From Limisphaerales bacterium (lineage in GTDB: Bacteria; Verrucomicrobiota; Verrucomicrobiia; Limisphaerales; UBA11358), in NCBI GenBank assembly GCA_003133815.1, contig PKZR01000279.1, positions 1 through 12,511 of the forward strand: a stretch of 12,511 nt of DNA, given 5' to 3'. Each line of letters starts with the position of its first letter. The first letter of the stretch is position 1. The position numbers were made by a program, and so were the translations under genes. Positions 1 to 6,442 of the stretch are shown in pieces. The notes beneath the pieces were generated by a model that made no database searches, had not been told where the DNA came from, and was given only the letters and a program-made list of their open reading frames with translations.

Positions 1-1
1 A

Positions 2-142
2 GTCCGCAGCAAATATTACGTCCAATTGCCAGACGGTAAATATGGCCGGATTGATTTTTACCTTTTGCCAAGAAATGGAGTTTTCACCGTTAGCTCATCA
101 ATCAATCCCACCGGCTCACGGAATTTAGAGCCAGCTAACTGA
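2..142 (+). CDS. C-terminal fragment of an unrecognised protein (5' end outside window)
   Basis: An open frame enters from the window edge and gives 46 residues before TGA at 140-142. It reads like a real protein end, with YYVQLPDGKYGRIDFYLLP followed by a tail of TGSRNLEPAN. The stop lies 14 bases before the start of the next gene, so the two are probably co-transcribed. A second copy of the last codons, with mostly synonymous changes, is found just after the next gene (2784-2816), which supports this frame as coding. I do not recognise the family. The alternating polar and hydrophobic residues suggest beta structure. No function can be assigned from this fragment. Confidence 0.55.
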   Translation, partial: VRSKYYVQLPDGKYGRIDFYLLPRNGVFTVSSSINPTGSRNLEPAN

Positions 143-156
143 AATGAGGCATTTGC

Positions 157-2772
157 ATGAGAACAGTCCTTAAATTCATTTTGCCGGCAGCTTTGGTTTC
201 GGTGTTAATGCTGCCAGCCTTGCCCGCCGCCCCCATTTTCGACACGGAATGTCCCGTGAGTTTTTTCAACACCGTCGCCGACCGGTTGCTGCGCGAATCC
301 ACCGCGAACTGGCTCAACCAGGATTTTGCCGCCTACACCAACAACTTCGGCGCCTCCACGACCCAGCCCTTTGGCGTCGGCAACATCCCGGTTTATGTGG
401 GCGGCCAGTTCGTCTATACCCCCGCCGTCCAGCGATTATTGCAGGTCACGGCGAACATCTGCGACGCCACGACGACGAATTTTTATCCCACCGTCTTCCG
501 TCCGTTGTTCGGCACGGACGGCGCGGGCGACGTTTATATCACGGGCTACACCAACCTGAACAGCGCCTCCGGCCCAAACACCGTTTCCGGGCCATCCGAC
601 ATCCAGCTTTCGCAGCCGTTTGATGTCGCGACCATTGCGGCTTTGCCGGCTGCCATCACCAATGTGCCGGACAACATCTACGGCGTGCCATGGATTATTG
701 GCGTGAAAAAAGGATTTCCGAACTTCAATGAATTTGCGCTGGAGAATAATCTGGCCATCATGCGTCGGCTGCAACTGACTCGGATTACCAACTCTTCTCC
801 AGTTATAGCTCCCACAATCACCAGCACAAACCAGATGTATTTGATGAGTTTGACCGGCTCTCTCGGAGTCGAGCTGTGGAATTCGTATGCGGCCAGTTAT
901 CCCGGAACGATTTTGATTGGAGTGAATGAAAACGTCTTCCTGACGATAACCAATGACGATCCGGGGTTTGATTCTCATCCGGGCATTGCCCAGCCCATTT
1001 CTTTTTTAACCAATGCGCTTTATACAATCAACTCTTGGCCGGGCACCGGTGCAACTCCGTGGTATGGCGGCAGTCCGAATCCGTCTTCCTTCGTTATCGC
1101 TATTTTCACTGGTCCCACGCTGACGAATTCGGTTTATCGTTCGCCTTATGCGACCCCGGCGACTGTGCCTTCCGGCTTGACCCCGCCATGTTTGATTCCC
1201 ACGAATTATTTCTACATTAATAATAATCCGAGCGTGTTGTTGTTTGAATCAAATTCGCCGAATGGTTTTCACTTTCCGCAGTTTGGCGTGCTGATGACGA
1301 ACCGGTTGCAGGTGTTCATGCTGGATTTAACCAACGGCGTTTATCACGTCATTGATTATGTCCATTTCGCCGGGCCGGAGAGCGCCTACAATGTGAATCA
1401 ATATCTGGCGGATAATGACCCCGTCAATCCTGTAGGCGTGTGGGATACCAATTATCCGCCGGGCTATTCGCCACCGACTGGACCAACTTATGGCATATTT
1501 AATCAAATCGCGATTTCTAAAAACGGCTCGCCGCCACTGGAAGATGGTTTGTGGCAAGCCGATCCCGAAGCGATTCCTATTGGAACCATAGCCCAGCAGC
1601 AGGCTTTTTTCCGGGCGTTTTTCCTGCCAGGCAATCATTCCGGCACGGTAACGAACCTGCAATTGAGCGAAGTAGCGCCTTATGCGCCCACCCGTTACAT
1701 CGTTCAATATGTCACCTGGCAGGCCAACGATCCGCTGGTGCATTATCTGGCCAGCGACATTGATGCACCGTCGCCAAACAATACAACATTCCCACAACAA
1801 GGGGTGAGTGTTTCTTCCGCCTCGGCTCAAACCATCACGCCATTGACAGGCCTTAATCTGGGTTCGTTGAACGACCGTTATGACCCGTGGGGTGGCTATC
1901 CGCAGTTGTCGTTTGAATATGGGTTCCAAAATGACCCCAATGCTTACAATTTGTCCGAGCGCGATCCGCTGGTGTATTCGCCGGATGACTGGAATTTCCC
2001 CGCCGGTCAATCGTTGAATTCAGACTGGCTTGGTCAGGTGCATCGCGGCACGCCGTGGCAGACGATTTATCTCAAGTCATCGAACATTTTGTCATCGGCC
2101 AGCGGACTCAACACCTGGGCGATGTGGACGGGGGATTTTAATATAAGTGCCAACCAGTATTTTGACGCCGTCAATTCCTTACCGGTGCAGGACTGGCATC
2201 TGGCGAGCCTGCTCGCATCCATGTTCAATACAAATAATTTCACGTCGCTCTTCCGTGTCAACGATCCCAATCAAAACGACTGGCAGGGCCTGCTCAACGG
2301 CCTGACCGCCTTGACCAATGGCGATGCCGAAATTGACCCCATCTTGATCTCTTCAAATTCGCCTCAAGCGGTGCTGATTGCCGCCGCCTTGGAATCCGAG
2401 CGGGCTGCCGAGCCGGGCCAGATGTTCGCCGACGTTGGCGATATTCTGGCAACGCCGCAACTGGCGGAACAATCCCCGTTCCTGAACGGCGCGAACACGA
2501 ACAATCTCACCGATGCGGCCTGCGAAATCATTCCAAGCCAGTTGTTGTCATTGCTGCGGACGGATTCCATCGGCTCAATAGCATTGATGAACAGCCAGCC
2601 GGTGGTGCAGTTCACCGGTTACGACGGTCATCCTTATGCAATTCAAGTCTCGTCAGACCTCGTGAACTGGACGAGCATCAGCACGAATTTCCCGGTGGGC
2701 GGAGTCATCACGTTTACAAGTCCGGGAATGCAGAATGCGAACCAGTTTTATCGTTCAGTCCTGTTGCAATGA
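157..2772 (+). CDS. Large exported protein of unknown function, 871 aa
   Basis: The ATG at 157 has a GAGG ribosome binding site seven bases upstream. The first 25 or so residues form a signal peptide: Arg/Lys at positions 2 and 6, a hydrophobic core, then a small-residue cleavage region around LPALPAAP. The mature chain is rich in Asn, Thr, Pro, Tyr and Trp, has few Lys, and shows no further membrane helix, as in secreted or surface proteins. Residues 816-871 form a C-terminal module with the pattern YAIQVSSDLVNWT ... FYRSVLLQ. This short beta-rich ending (Y-x-I-Q-x-S-x-x-L-x-N-W ... F-Y-R) is common at the ends of large secreted verrucomicrobial and planctomycete proteins. No catalytic motif was found in the middle. 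It follows the partial upstream gene closely and has no evident link to the ribosomal genes downstream. Function unknown. Confidence 0.85.
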   Translation: MRTVLKFILPAALVSVLMLPALPAAPIFDTECPVSFFNTVADRLLRESTANWLNQDFAAYTNNFGASTTQPFGVGNIPVYVGGQFVYTPAVQRLLQVTANICDATTTNFYPTVFRPLFGTDGAGDVYITGYTNLNSASGPNTVSGPSDIQLSQPFDVATIAALPAAITNVPDNIYGVPWIIGVKKGFPNFNEFALENNLAIMRRLQLTRITNSSPVIAPTITSTNQMYLMSLTGSLGVELWNSYAASYPGTILIGVNENVFLTITNDDPGFDSHPGIAQPISFLTNALYTINSWPGTGATPWYGGSPNPSSFVIAIFTGPTLTNSVYRSPYATPATVPSGLTPPCLIPTNYFYINNNPSVLLFESNSPNGFHFPQFGVLMTNRLQVFMLDLTNGVYHVIDYVHFAGPESAYNVNQYLADNDPVNPVGVWDTNYPPGYSPPTGPTYGIFNQIAISKNGSPPLEDGLWQADPEAIPIGTIAQQQAFFRAFFLPGNHSGTVTNLQLSEVAPYAPTRYIVQYVTWQANDPLVHYLASDIDAPSPNNTTFPQQGVSVSSASAQTITPLTGLNLGSLNDRYDPWGGYPQLSFEYGFQNDPNAYNLSERDPLVYSPDDWNFPAGQSLNSDWLGQVHRGTPWQTIYLKSSNILSSASGLNTWAMWTGDFNISANQYFDAVNSLPVQDWHLASLLASMFNTNNFTSLFRVNDPNQNDWQGLLNGLTALTNGDAEIDPILISSNSPQAVLIAAALESERAAEPGQMFADVGDILATPQLAEQSPFLNGANTNNLTDAACEIIPSQLLSLLRTDSIGSIALMNSQPVVQFTGYDGHPYAIQVSSDLVNWTSISTNFPVGGVITFTSPGMQNANQFYRSVLLQ

Positions 2773-2902
2773 CAATGGAATCCACAGGTTCACGAAATTT
2801 AGAGCCAAGCAATTGAGCATATTGACAGCAGATAAGCCGCTGCATTTTCAACGGCCTGTTCCGGCTCCGTTTAGGGGGTCTCAAAATTGTTTCAAAAAGA
2901 TA
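2773..2902 (+). other. Intergenic spacer with gene-tail relic and weak hairpin
   Basis: This spacer separates the exported-protein gene from the ribosomal operon promoter. It begins with a relic of the partial upstream gene's 3' end (2784-2816, listed separately). An imperfect hairpin lies at 2850-2871: AACGG pairs with CCGTT, with two further inner pairs past a bulge. It has no T-run, so it is at best a weak terminator for the gene before it. I see no complete gene here. Confidence 0.5.
2784..2816 (+). pseudogene. Relic copy of the upstream gene's 3' end
   Basis: Read from 2784, the frame gives TGSRNLEPSN then TGA, against TGSRNLEPAN then TGA at 110-142. Over the last 30 bases (113-142 versus 2787-2816) 24 are identical. 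Three of the six differences are synonymous third-base changes (GGC/GGT, CGG/CGA, AAC/AAT), and the other three fall in the single Ala/Ser codon. This pattern suggests the piece was once under coding selection. No matching frame continues upstream, because the 871-residue gene occupies that space. It is most simply a scar of a tandem duplication or replacement of related gene units. It might instead be part of a short peptide from ATG 2769 or 2775, but no initiation signal supports that. Confidence 0.5.
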
Positions 2903-2930
2903 TTGCACAATTATTTCAAGTTGATATATT
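2903..2930 (+). promoter_or_regulatory. Candidate sigma70-type promoter of the ribosomal operon
   Basis: TTGCAC at 2903-2908 and TATATT at 2925-2930 are separated by 16 bases within an AT-rich stretch. The -10 is close to consensus and the -35 is weak. Transcription would start near 2937, giving a leader of about 60 bases before rplE. The position fits the need for a promoter between the unrelated exported-protein gene and the ribosomal genes. Identified by eye only. Confidence 0.4.
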
Positions 2931-2955
2931 CCGCGCTCCGTTTCTCTTGAACAAA

Positions 2956-2988
2956 ACGGATTTAACTTGTTCACGGCAAAATCCGTGA
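2956..2988 (+). promoter_or_regulatory. rplE leader with two competing hairpins
   Basis: TCACGG (2971-2976) can pair perfectly with CCGTGA (2983-2988) around a CAAAAT loop. Alternatively ACGGATTT (2956-2963) can pair perfectly with AAATCCGT (2979-2986). The two stems share the AATCCGT strand and exclude each other. The structure ends nine bases before the rplE ATG, close enough to affect ribosome access. A near-identical motif precedes rplR. A role in translational feedback is inference. Confidence 0.4.
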
Positions 2989-2997
2989 CGCGAAAAA

Positions 2998-3540
2998 ATG
3001 AAAGCCAGACTTTACGAAAAATACGCAGGCGAGGTCGCCCCGGCGCTGAAAGAAAAGCGCAAATACACGAACATCCACCAGATCCCGAAGATGGTGAAGA
3101 TCGTGGTGAACATGGGCGTGAGCGCGTCGCTGGAAAAGGGCGCGGTGGAGGATGCGGCGAAGGATTTGTCCCTGATCACGGGCCGCAAGCCGGCCATCAG
3201 CAAGTCGCGCCACAGCATCGCCCAATTCAAGCTGCGTGAGGGAATGCCGATCGGCTGCCGCGTGACGTTGCGCAAGGACGCGATGTATGAGTTTTTCGAC
3301 CGGCTGGTGGCGACGGCGCTGCCGCGCATCCGCGATTTCCGCGGGTTGTCTCCGCGCAAATTCGACGGCCGCGGCAATTACACCTTCGGCATCGGCGACC
3401 AGACGATTTTCCCCGAGATTGAACTGGACAAGATCAAGCGCCAGCAGGGCATGGACATCACGATAGTGACGACCGCGCCGACGAATGAAGAGGCGCTGGA
3501 CCTGCTGAAGCTGATGGGTTTTCCGTTTGCGGAAAAGTGA
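2998..3540 (+). CDS. rplE: Ribosomal protein uL5 (L5)
   Basis: L5 is a large-subunit protein that binds 5S rRNA and helps dock it in the central protuberance, near the P-site tRNA and the contact with S13. The 180 residues match the usual length. Recognisable family blocks are MKARLYEKY at the start, KIVVNMGVS near residue 35, LITGRKPAISKSRHSIAQFKLREG near 59-81, and the Asp-Phe-Arg-Gly block (RIRDFRGL) followed by the GNYTFGIGDQ-type segment around 112-134. It is the first gene of the cluster here. In most bacteria rplN and rplX precede it, but here the exported-protein gene does. There is no Shine-Dalgarno sequence; the start is chosen from the family N-terminus. The leader carries a hairpin that may govern translation. 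Confidence 0.97.
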   Translation: MKARLYEKYAGEVAPALKEKRKYTNIHQIPKMVKIVVNMGVSASLEKGAVEDAAKDLSLITGRKPAISKSRHSIAQFKLREGMPIGCRVTLRKDAMYEFFDRLVATALPRIRDFRGLSPRKFDGRGNYTFGIGDQTIFPEIELDKIKRQQGMDITIVTTAPTNEEALDLLKLMGFPFAEK

Positions 3541-3545
3541 AATTT

Positions 3546-3620
3546 ATCATCCTAATCGTCTTCCTCATTTTCATAAATCGAGGCCGAGGATGAAGGACGA
3601 GGACGAGAACGATTAAAAAA
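3546..3620 (+). repeat. GAGGACGA-type palindromic repeat, copy A
   Basis: The whole rplE-rpsN spacer is made of a pyrimidine-rich left arm (3546-3568), an AAATC centre and a purine-rich right arm with GAGG and GACGAGGACGAG units. The outer AATCGT (3554-3559) pairs with ACGATT (3609-3614), and TTCAT (3570-3574) with ATGAA (3590-3594), so the element folds as an imperfect hairpin. Its left arm matches copy B at 22 of 23 bases (3546-3568 versus 3898-3920). It has a six-base addition (TTTCAT) before the centre that copy B lacks. It resembles REP-like short palindromic repeats. Confidence 0.75.
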
Positions 3621-3621
3621 T

Positions 3622-3891
3622 ATGGCCAAGAAAGCATGGAAAGAGCGCAACAAGCGCAAGACGGAAACGGTGAAGAAATTCGCCGCGATCCGCGCTGAAA
3701 TGAAGGCTAAACGCGATTACGCCGGTCTCGCGAAGCTGCCGCGCGACGCCAGCCCGACGCGCATCGTGAACCGCTGCTCGTTCAGCGGACGCCGCCGCGG
3801 TTATCTGCGCAAGTTCGGCTGTTCGCGTTTGACGTTCCGCGAGGCGGCGTTGAACGGTTTGATTCCAGGCGTCACGAAGGCCAGTTGGTGA
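3622..3891 (+). CDS. rpsN: Ribosomal protein uS14 (S14), zinc-free long form
   Basis: S14 is a small-subunit head protein needed late in 30S assembly. The 89-residue length and the pattern MAKKAWKERN ... LPRDASPTRIVNRCSFSGR ... YLRKFGCSR identify the long form. It has only two isolated cysteines and none of the CxxC pairs of the zinc-binding short form. The C-terminus REAALNGLIPGVTKASW is typical. No Shine-Dalgarno is present; the start follows an A/T run. The gene is bracketed by two related GAGGACGA-type repeats that fill both spacers, which is unusual for a ribosomal gene. The protein itself shows no defect. Confidence 0.96.
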   Translation: MAKKAWKERNKRKTETVKKFAAIRAEMKAKRDYAGLAKLPRDASPTRIVNRCSFSGRRRGYLRKFGCSRLTFREAALNGLIPGVTKASW

Positions 3892-3897
3892 CAATGA

Positions 3898-3957
3898 ATC
3901 ATCCTCATCGTCTTCCTCATAAATCGAGGACGAGGACGAGGACGAGAATGAATAAAA
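3898..3957 (+). repeat. GAGGACGA-type palindromic repeat, copy B
   Basis: This repeat fills the rpsN-rpsH spacer. The arm at 3900-3919 faces the arm at 3925-3944 with 16 of 20 positions paired around a short loop containing AAAT. The right arm is GAGGACGA repeated in a six-base rhythm (GAGGAC). The left arm matches copy A at 22 of 23 bases, in the same orientation. The AT-rich end runs directly into the rpsH start codon. In mRNA it would be a long imperfect stem between two ribosomal cistrons. Confidence 0.78.
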
Positions 3958-3958
3958 T

Positions 3959-4345
3959 ATGAGCGATCCGATTTCTGACATGTTGACCCGAATCCGCAAC
4001 GCGAGCCGCGCGCTGCTGCCGGCGATTGAACTGCCGCATTCGCGGATGAAGGAGAGCCTTGCAAACATCTTGAAAAAAGAAGGCTACGTCGCGGAAGTGT
4101 CCGTTGACGGCAAGACGATCAAGAAGATCAAGATTCAGCTAAAATATCAGGGCAAGAAAAATGTCATTGAAGGGCTGAAACGCGTGAGCAAGCCTGGTTT
4201 GCGCAAATATGTCGGTTCGACCGAAATTCCCCGCGTGCTCGGCGGACTGGGCATTTCGATTGTGTCCACGTCCGAAGGCGTGATGACCGGCACGCAGGCG
4301 AAAAAGAAAAATCTGGGCGGCGAGCTGCTCTGCTACATCTGGTAA
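3959..4345 (+). CDS. rpsH: Ribosomal protein uS8 (S8)
   Basis: S8 is a primary 16S rRNA-binding protein of the small-subunit platform; in Escherichia coli it is also the translational repressor of the spc operon. The 128 residues match the usual length. MSDPISDMLTRIRNA at the N-terminus and the C-terminal RNA-binding block (STSEGVMTGTQAKKKNLGGELLCYIW) are diagnostic. The start has no Shine-Dalgarno and lies directly after copy B of the palindromic repeat. rplF begins seven bases after the stop. Whether S8 represses this operon cannot be told; the leader hairpins here lie before rplE and rplR. Confidence 0.97.
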   Translation: MSDPISDMLTRIRNASRALLPAIELPHSRMKESLANILKKEGYVAEVSVDGKTIKKIKIQLKYQGKKNVIEGLKRVSKPGLRKYVGSTEIPRVLGGLGISIVSTSEGVMTGTQAKKKNLGGELLCYIW

Positions 4346-4351
4346 AATTTT

Positions 4352-4888
4352 ATGTCCCGTATTGGAAAACAACCGATTGCCATTCCTCCGAAGGTCAAAG
4401 TGGAGGTCAAAGGCCAGAAAGTTTCCGTCGAAGGCCCCAAAGGCAAGCTCGGCTGGGAACTGCCGAAACGCACCAGCCTCAAGGTCGAGGGCGGCAACAT
4501 TGTCGTCAGCCGCGACGGCGAAGACGCGCAGGCAAAGGCGTTGCACGGCTTGAGCCGCGCGCTGATTAATAACATGGTCAAGGGCGTCGCCGAGGGTTTC
4601 GTGAAGAAGCTGGAAATTCAGGGTGTCGGATTCAAGGCTGCCGTCACCGGCAAGGTCGTGAATCTTTCGCTAGGCTATTCGCATCCGGTCAATTATGACA
4701 TTCCCGACCAGATCAAAGTGACCGTCGAGGAAAACACGAAGCTGACCATCGAAGGCCCGGACAAGATGATTGTCGGCAAGGTCGCGTCGGAAATCCGCGC
4801 GTTTTATCCGCCTGAACCTTACAAGGGCAAGGGCGTGCGTTATGTCGGCGAACACGTCGAGCGCAAGGAAGGCAAGACGGTCCAATAA
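4352..4888 (+). CDS. rplF: Ribosomal protein uL6 (L6)
   Basis: L6 is a large-subunit protein near the factor-binding site and the sarcin-ricin loop. The 178 residues form the usual two duplicated L6 domains. MSRIGKQPIAIP is the classic start. The second domain contains LGYSHPVNYDIP (about 109-120), and EPYKGKGVRYVGEHVERKEGK near the end is the family signature. The ATG follows AATTTT with no Shine-Dalgarno, a pattern shared with rplO and rplQ. It sits tightly after rpsH, while a 38-base gap with a hairpin separates it from rplR. Confidence 0.97.
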   Translation: MSRIGKQPIAIPPKVKVEVKGQKVSVEGPKGKLGWELPKRTSLKVEGGNIVVSRDGEDAQAKALHGLSRALINNMVKGVAEGFVKKLEIQGVGFKAAVTGKVVNLSLGYSHPVNYDIPDQIKVTVEENTKLTIEGPDKMIVGKVASEIRAFYPPEPYKGKGVRYVGEHVERKEGKTVQ

Positions 4889-4896
4889 CAATTTTT

Positions 4897-4918
4897 GTCC
4901 CCGGCACAATCCGTGGAC
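4897..4918 (+). promoter_or_regulatory. Hairpin in the rplR leader, similar to the rplE leader
   Basis: GTCCCCGG (4897-4904) pairs with CCGTGGAC (4911-4918) at seven of eight positions around a CACAAT loop. The segment 4902-4915 matches 2974-2987 before rplE at 13 of 14 bases, including the stem-loop centre. It ends eight bases before the rplR ATG. Position and similarity suggest a shared protein or RNA recognition site; this is inference. Confidence 0.45.
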
Positions 4919-4926
4919 TCACTGAA

Positions 4927-5286
4927 ATGAGAACCGAAAAGAAACATAAATTGCAGCAGTTGCGGCGCTGGCGCATCCGGAAGAAAATTACCGGCACGAA
5001 GAACCGTCCTCGCATGGCCGTTTGCTTCACGAGCGAAAACATCCACGTCCAGTTCATTGATGACACGGCTGGTGTGACGATCGCGGCGGCCTCGACGGTG
5101 AGCAAGACTGCGGCAAAAGATTTGTCGGCGAATGTCAAGGGCGCCAAGACCATCGGCGAGCTTGCGGCGAAAAACGCCTTGGACAAGGGCATCAAGGAAG
5201 TCGTGTTTGACCGCGGCGGCAAGCGTTATCACGGCAAGGTCAAGGCGCTCGCGGACGCGGCGCGCGAAGCTGGATTAAAATTTTAA
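4927..5286 (+). CDS. rplR: Ribosomal protein uL18 (L18)
   Basis: L18 binds 5S rRNA together with L5 and links it to the 50S subunit. The 119 residues match the family. The basic N-terminal tail (RRWRIRKKITGTKNRPRMAV) is followed by the globular domain with FTSENIHVQFIDD near residue 34, and the C-terminal block KEVVFDRGGKRYHGKVKALADAAREAGL is diagnostic. The ATG follows a hairpin rather than a Shine-Dalgarno. The neighbours rplF and rpsE are as in other bacteria. The shared hairpin motif before rplE and rplR is noteworthy because both products bind the same RNA. Confidence 0.97.
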   Translation: MRTEKKHKLQQLRRWRIRKKITGTKNRPRMAVCFTSENIHVQFIDDTAGVTIAAASTVSKTAAKDLSANVKGAKTIGELAAKNALDKGIKEVVFDRGGKRYHGKVKALADAAREAGLKF

Positions 5287-5298
5287 CCTAAAAAAACT

Positions 5299-5949
5299 GT
5301 GGCAGAACTCAATCAAACTGGTGGTGAAGGACAACGCGGACCGCGTGGCCCTCGCGGTCAAGGCGGCCAGGGCGGACGCGGCGGCGGCGGTCGTCGCCGT
5401 TCGGATGCTCCTGACAATTCATTTGGCGGCGGCGCGTCGGAAGAATTGATGGAGAAAGTGGTGTTTATCAACCGCTCCTCAAAAGTCGTCAAAGGCGGAC
5501 GCCGTTTCAATTTCAGCGCGCTCGTCGTCGTGGGCGACAAGCGCGGCAAGGTCGGCTATGCGCTGGGCAAGGCGAGCGAAGTTGCGGACGCCATCAAGCG
5601 CGGCGGCGAACTTGCGCGCAACCAGATGGTTTCTGTTTCCTTGAAGGATGTGACGATTCCGCACGAAGTTTATTGCCGCTACGGCGGCGCGAAAATTTTG
5701 CTGCGTCCGGCCTCGCCGGGAACTGGCATCATCGCGGGTAAAACCGTACGTGCCGTTTTGGAGTCCGCCGGGATAAAAGATGTTTTGAGCAAATCGCTCG
5801 GTTCGAGCAACGCGGCGAATGTCGTGAAGGCGACTCTCAAAGGGTTGCTGAGCCTGCGCCTGCGCGAGGACATCTACAAAGGCCGCGGTTTGGAAATCAG
5901 GAAAGTGAAAACGCCCGAACCGCCCTCGGCGATTCCGGCCACAGCCTAA
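5299..5949 (+). CDS. rpsE: Ribosomal protein uS5 (S5) with Arg/Gly-rich N-terminal extension
   Basis: S5 lies at the back of the 30S subunit near the mRNA entry channel and affects decoding accuracy. The core from about residue 50 (EKVVFINRSSKVVKGGRR ... FSALVVVGDKRGKVGYALGKA) and the SPGTGIIAG block near 139-147 are diagnostic. At 216 residues it is about 40-50 longer than the usual form. The extra part is mainly N-terminal: residues 8-34 are almost only Gly, Arg, Gln and Pro, with repeated RGP and GG units. The start is GTG at 5299 without Shine-Dalgarno, 12 bases after rplR. The alternative ATG at codon 51 would leave an untypical gap of about 160 bases, so GTG is preferred. rpmD, which usually follows, is absent. 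Confidence 0.95.
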   Translation: MAELNQTGGEGQRGPRGPRGQGGQGGRGGGGRRRSDAPDNSFGGGASEELMEKVVFINRSSKVVKGGRRFNFSALVVVGDKRGKVGYALGKASEVADAIKRGGELARNQMVSVSLKDVTIPHEVYCRYGGAKILLRPASPGTGIIAGKTVRAVLESAGIKDVLSKSLGSSNAANVVKATLKGLLSLRLREDIYKGRGLEIRKVKTPEPPSAIPATA

Positions 5950-5954
5950 ATTTT

Positions 5955-6428
5955 ATGCGACTGCACAATCTCAAACCCCGTCCCGGCGCGAAGCACCGCA
6001 CGAAGCGGCTCGGCCAGGGTGAATCAAGCGGCCACGGTAAAACTTCCGGTCGCGGTGGCAAGGGCCAGACCGCACGTTCCGGCAGTTCGATCCGCATCGG
6101 CTTTGAAGGCGGCCAGATGCCGCTCATACGCCGCATTCCCAAGCGCGGTTTCAACAACGCGCGTTTCACGACCAGATATCTCGGCGTGAACGTGGGCGAC
6201 TTGAATAAATTTGACGACGGCGCAAAAGTTGACGAAACGGCGCTGGCGCTGGTCGGTCTTGCCAAGGGCCGCGGCGATGGTGTCAAGATTCTCGGCAACG
6301 GCGAATTGACAAAAAAACTTTCCGTAAGCGCGAGCGCGTTCAGTGCATCCGCGAAGGCGAAGATAGAAGCCAAGGGTGGCACGGTTGAGATCGTCAGCCG
6401 CAAATCCGCCGCGCCCGCCAAGGCTTGA
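5955..6428 (+). CDS. rplO: Ribosomal protein uL15 (L15)
   Basis: L15 is a late-assembling large-subunit protein with a long basic N-terminal arm that reaches into 23S rRNA. The N-terminus MRLHNLKPRPGAKHRTKRLG and the Gly-rich arm (GESSGHGKTSGRGGKGQTAR, residues 22-41) are diagnostic, as is EGGQMPLIRRIPKRGF near 51-66. Length is 157, slightly above the usual because of an Ala/Lys-rich end. It starts five bases after the rpsE stop, so no L30 gene (rpmD) is present where most bacteria have one. The ATG follows AATTTT without Shine-Dalgarno. Confidence 0.97.
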   Translation: MRLHNLKPRPGAKHRTKRLGQGESSGHGKTSGRGGKGQTARSGSSIRIGFEGGQMPLIRRIPKRGFNNARFTTRYLGVNVGDLNKFDDGAKVDETALALVGLAKGRGDGVKILGNGELTKKLSVSASAFSASAKAKIEAKGGTVEIVSRKSAAPAKA

Positions 6429-6442
6429 AGCGGAACTGACCT

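Noticed and set aside
1327..2010. Minus-strand open frame of 227 codons inside the 871-residue gene
   Set aside because: It is a shadow of the real coding frame, with no initiation signal and no recognisable domain.
3613..4068. Minus-strand open frame with long Ser and Asp/Glu runs
   Set aside because: The runs are a product of reading the GAGGACGA-type repeats, and the rest is antisense to rpsN and rpsH.
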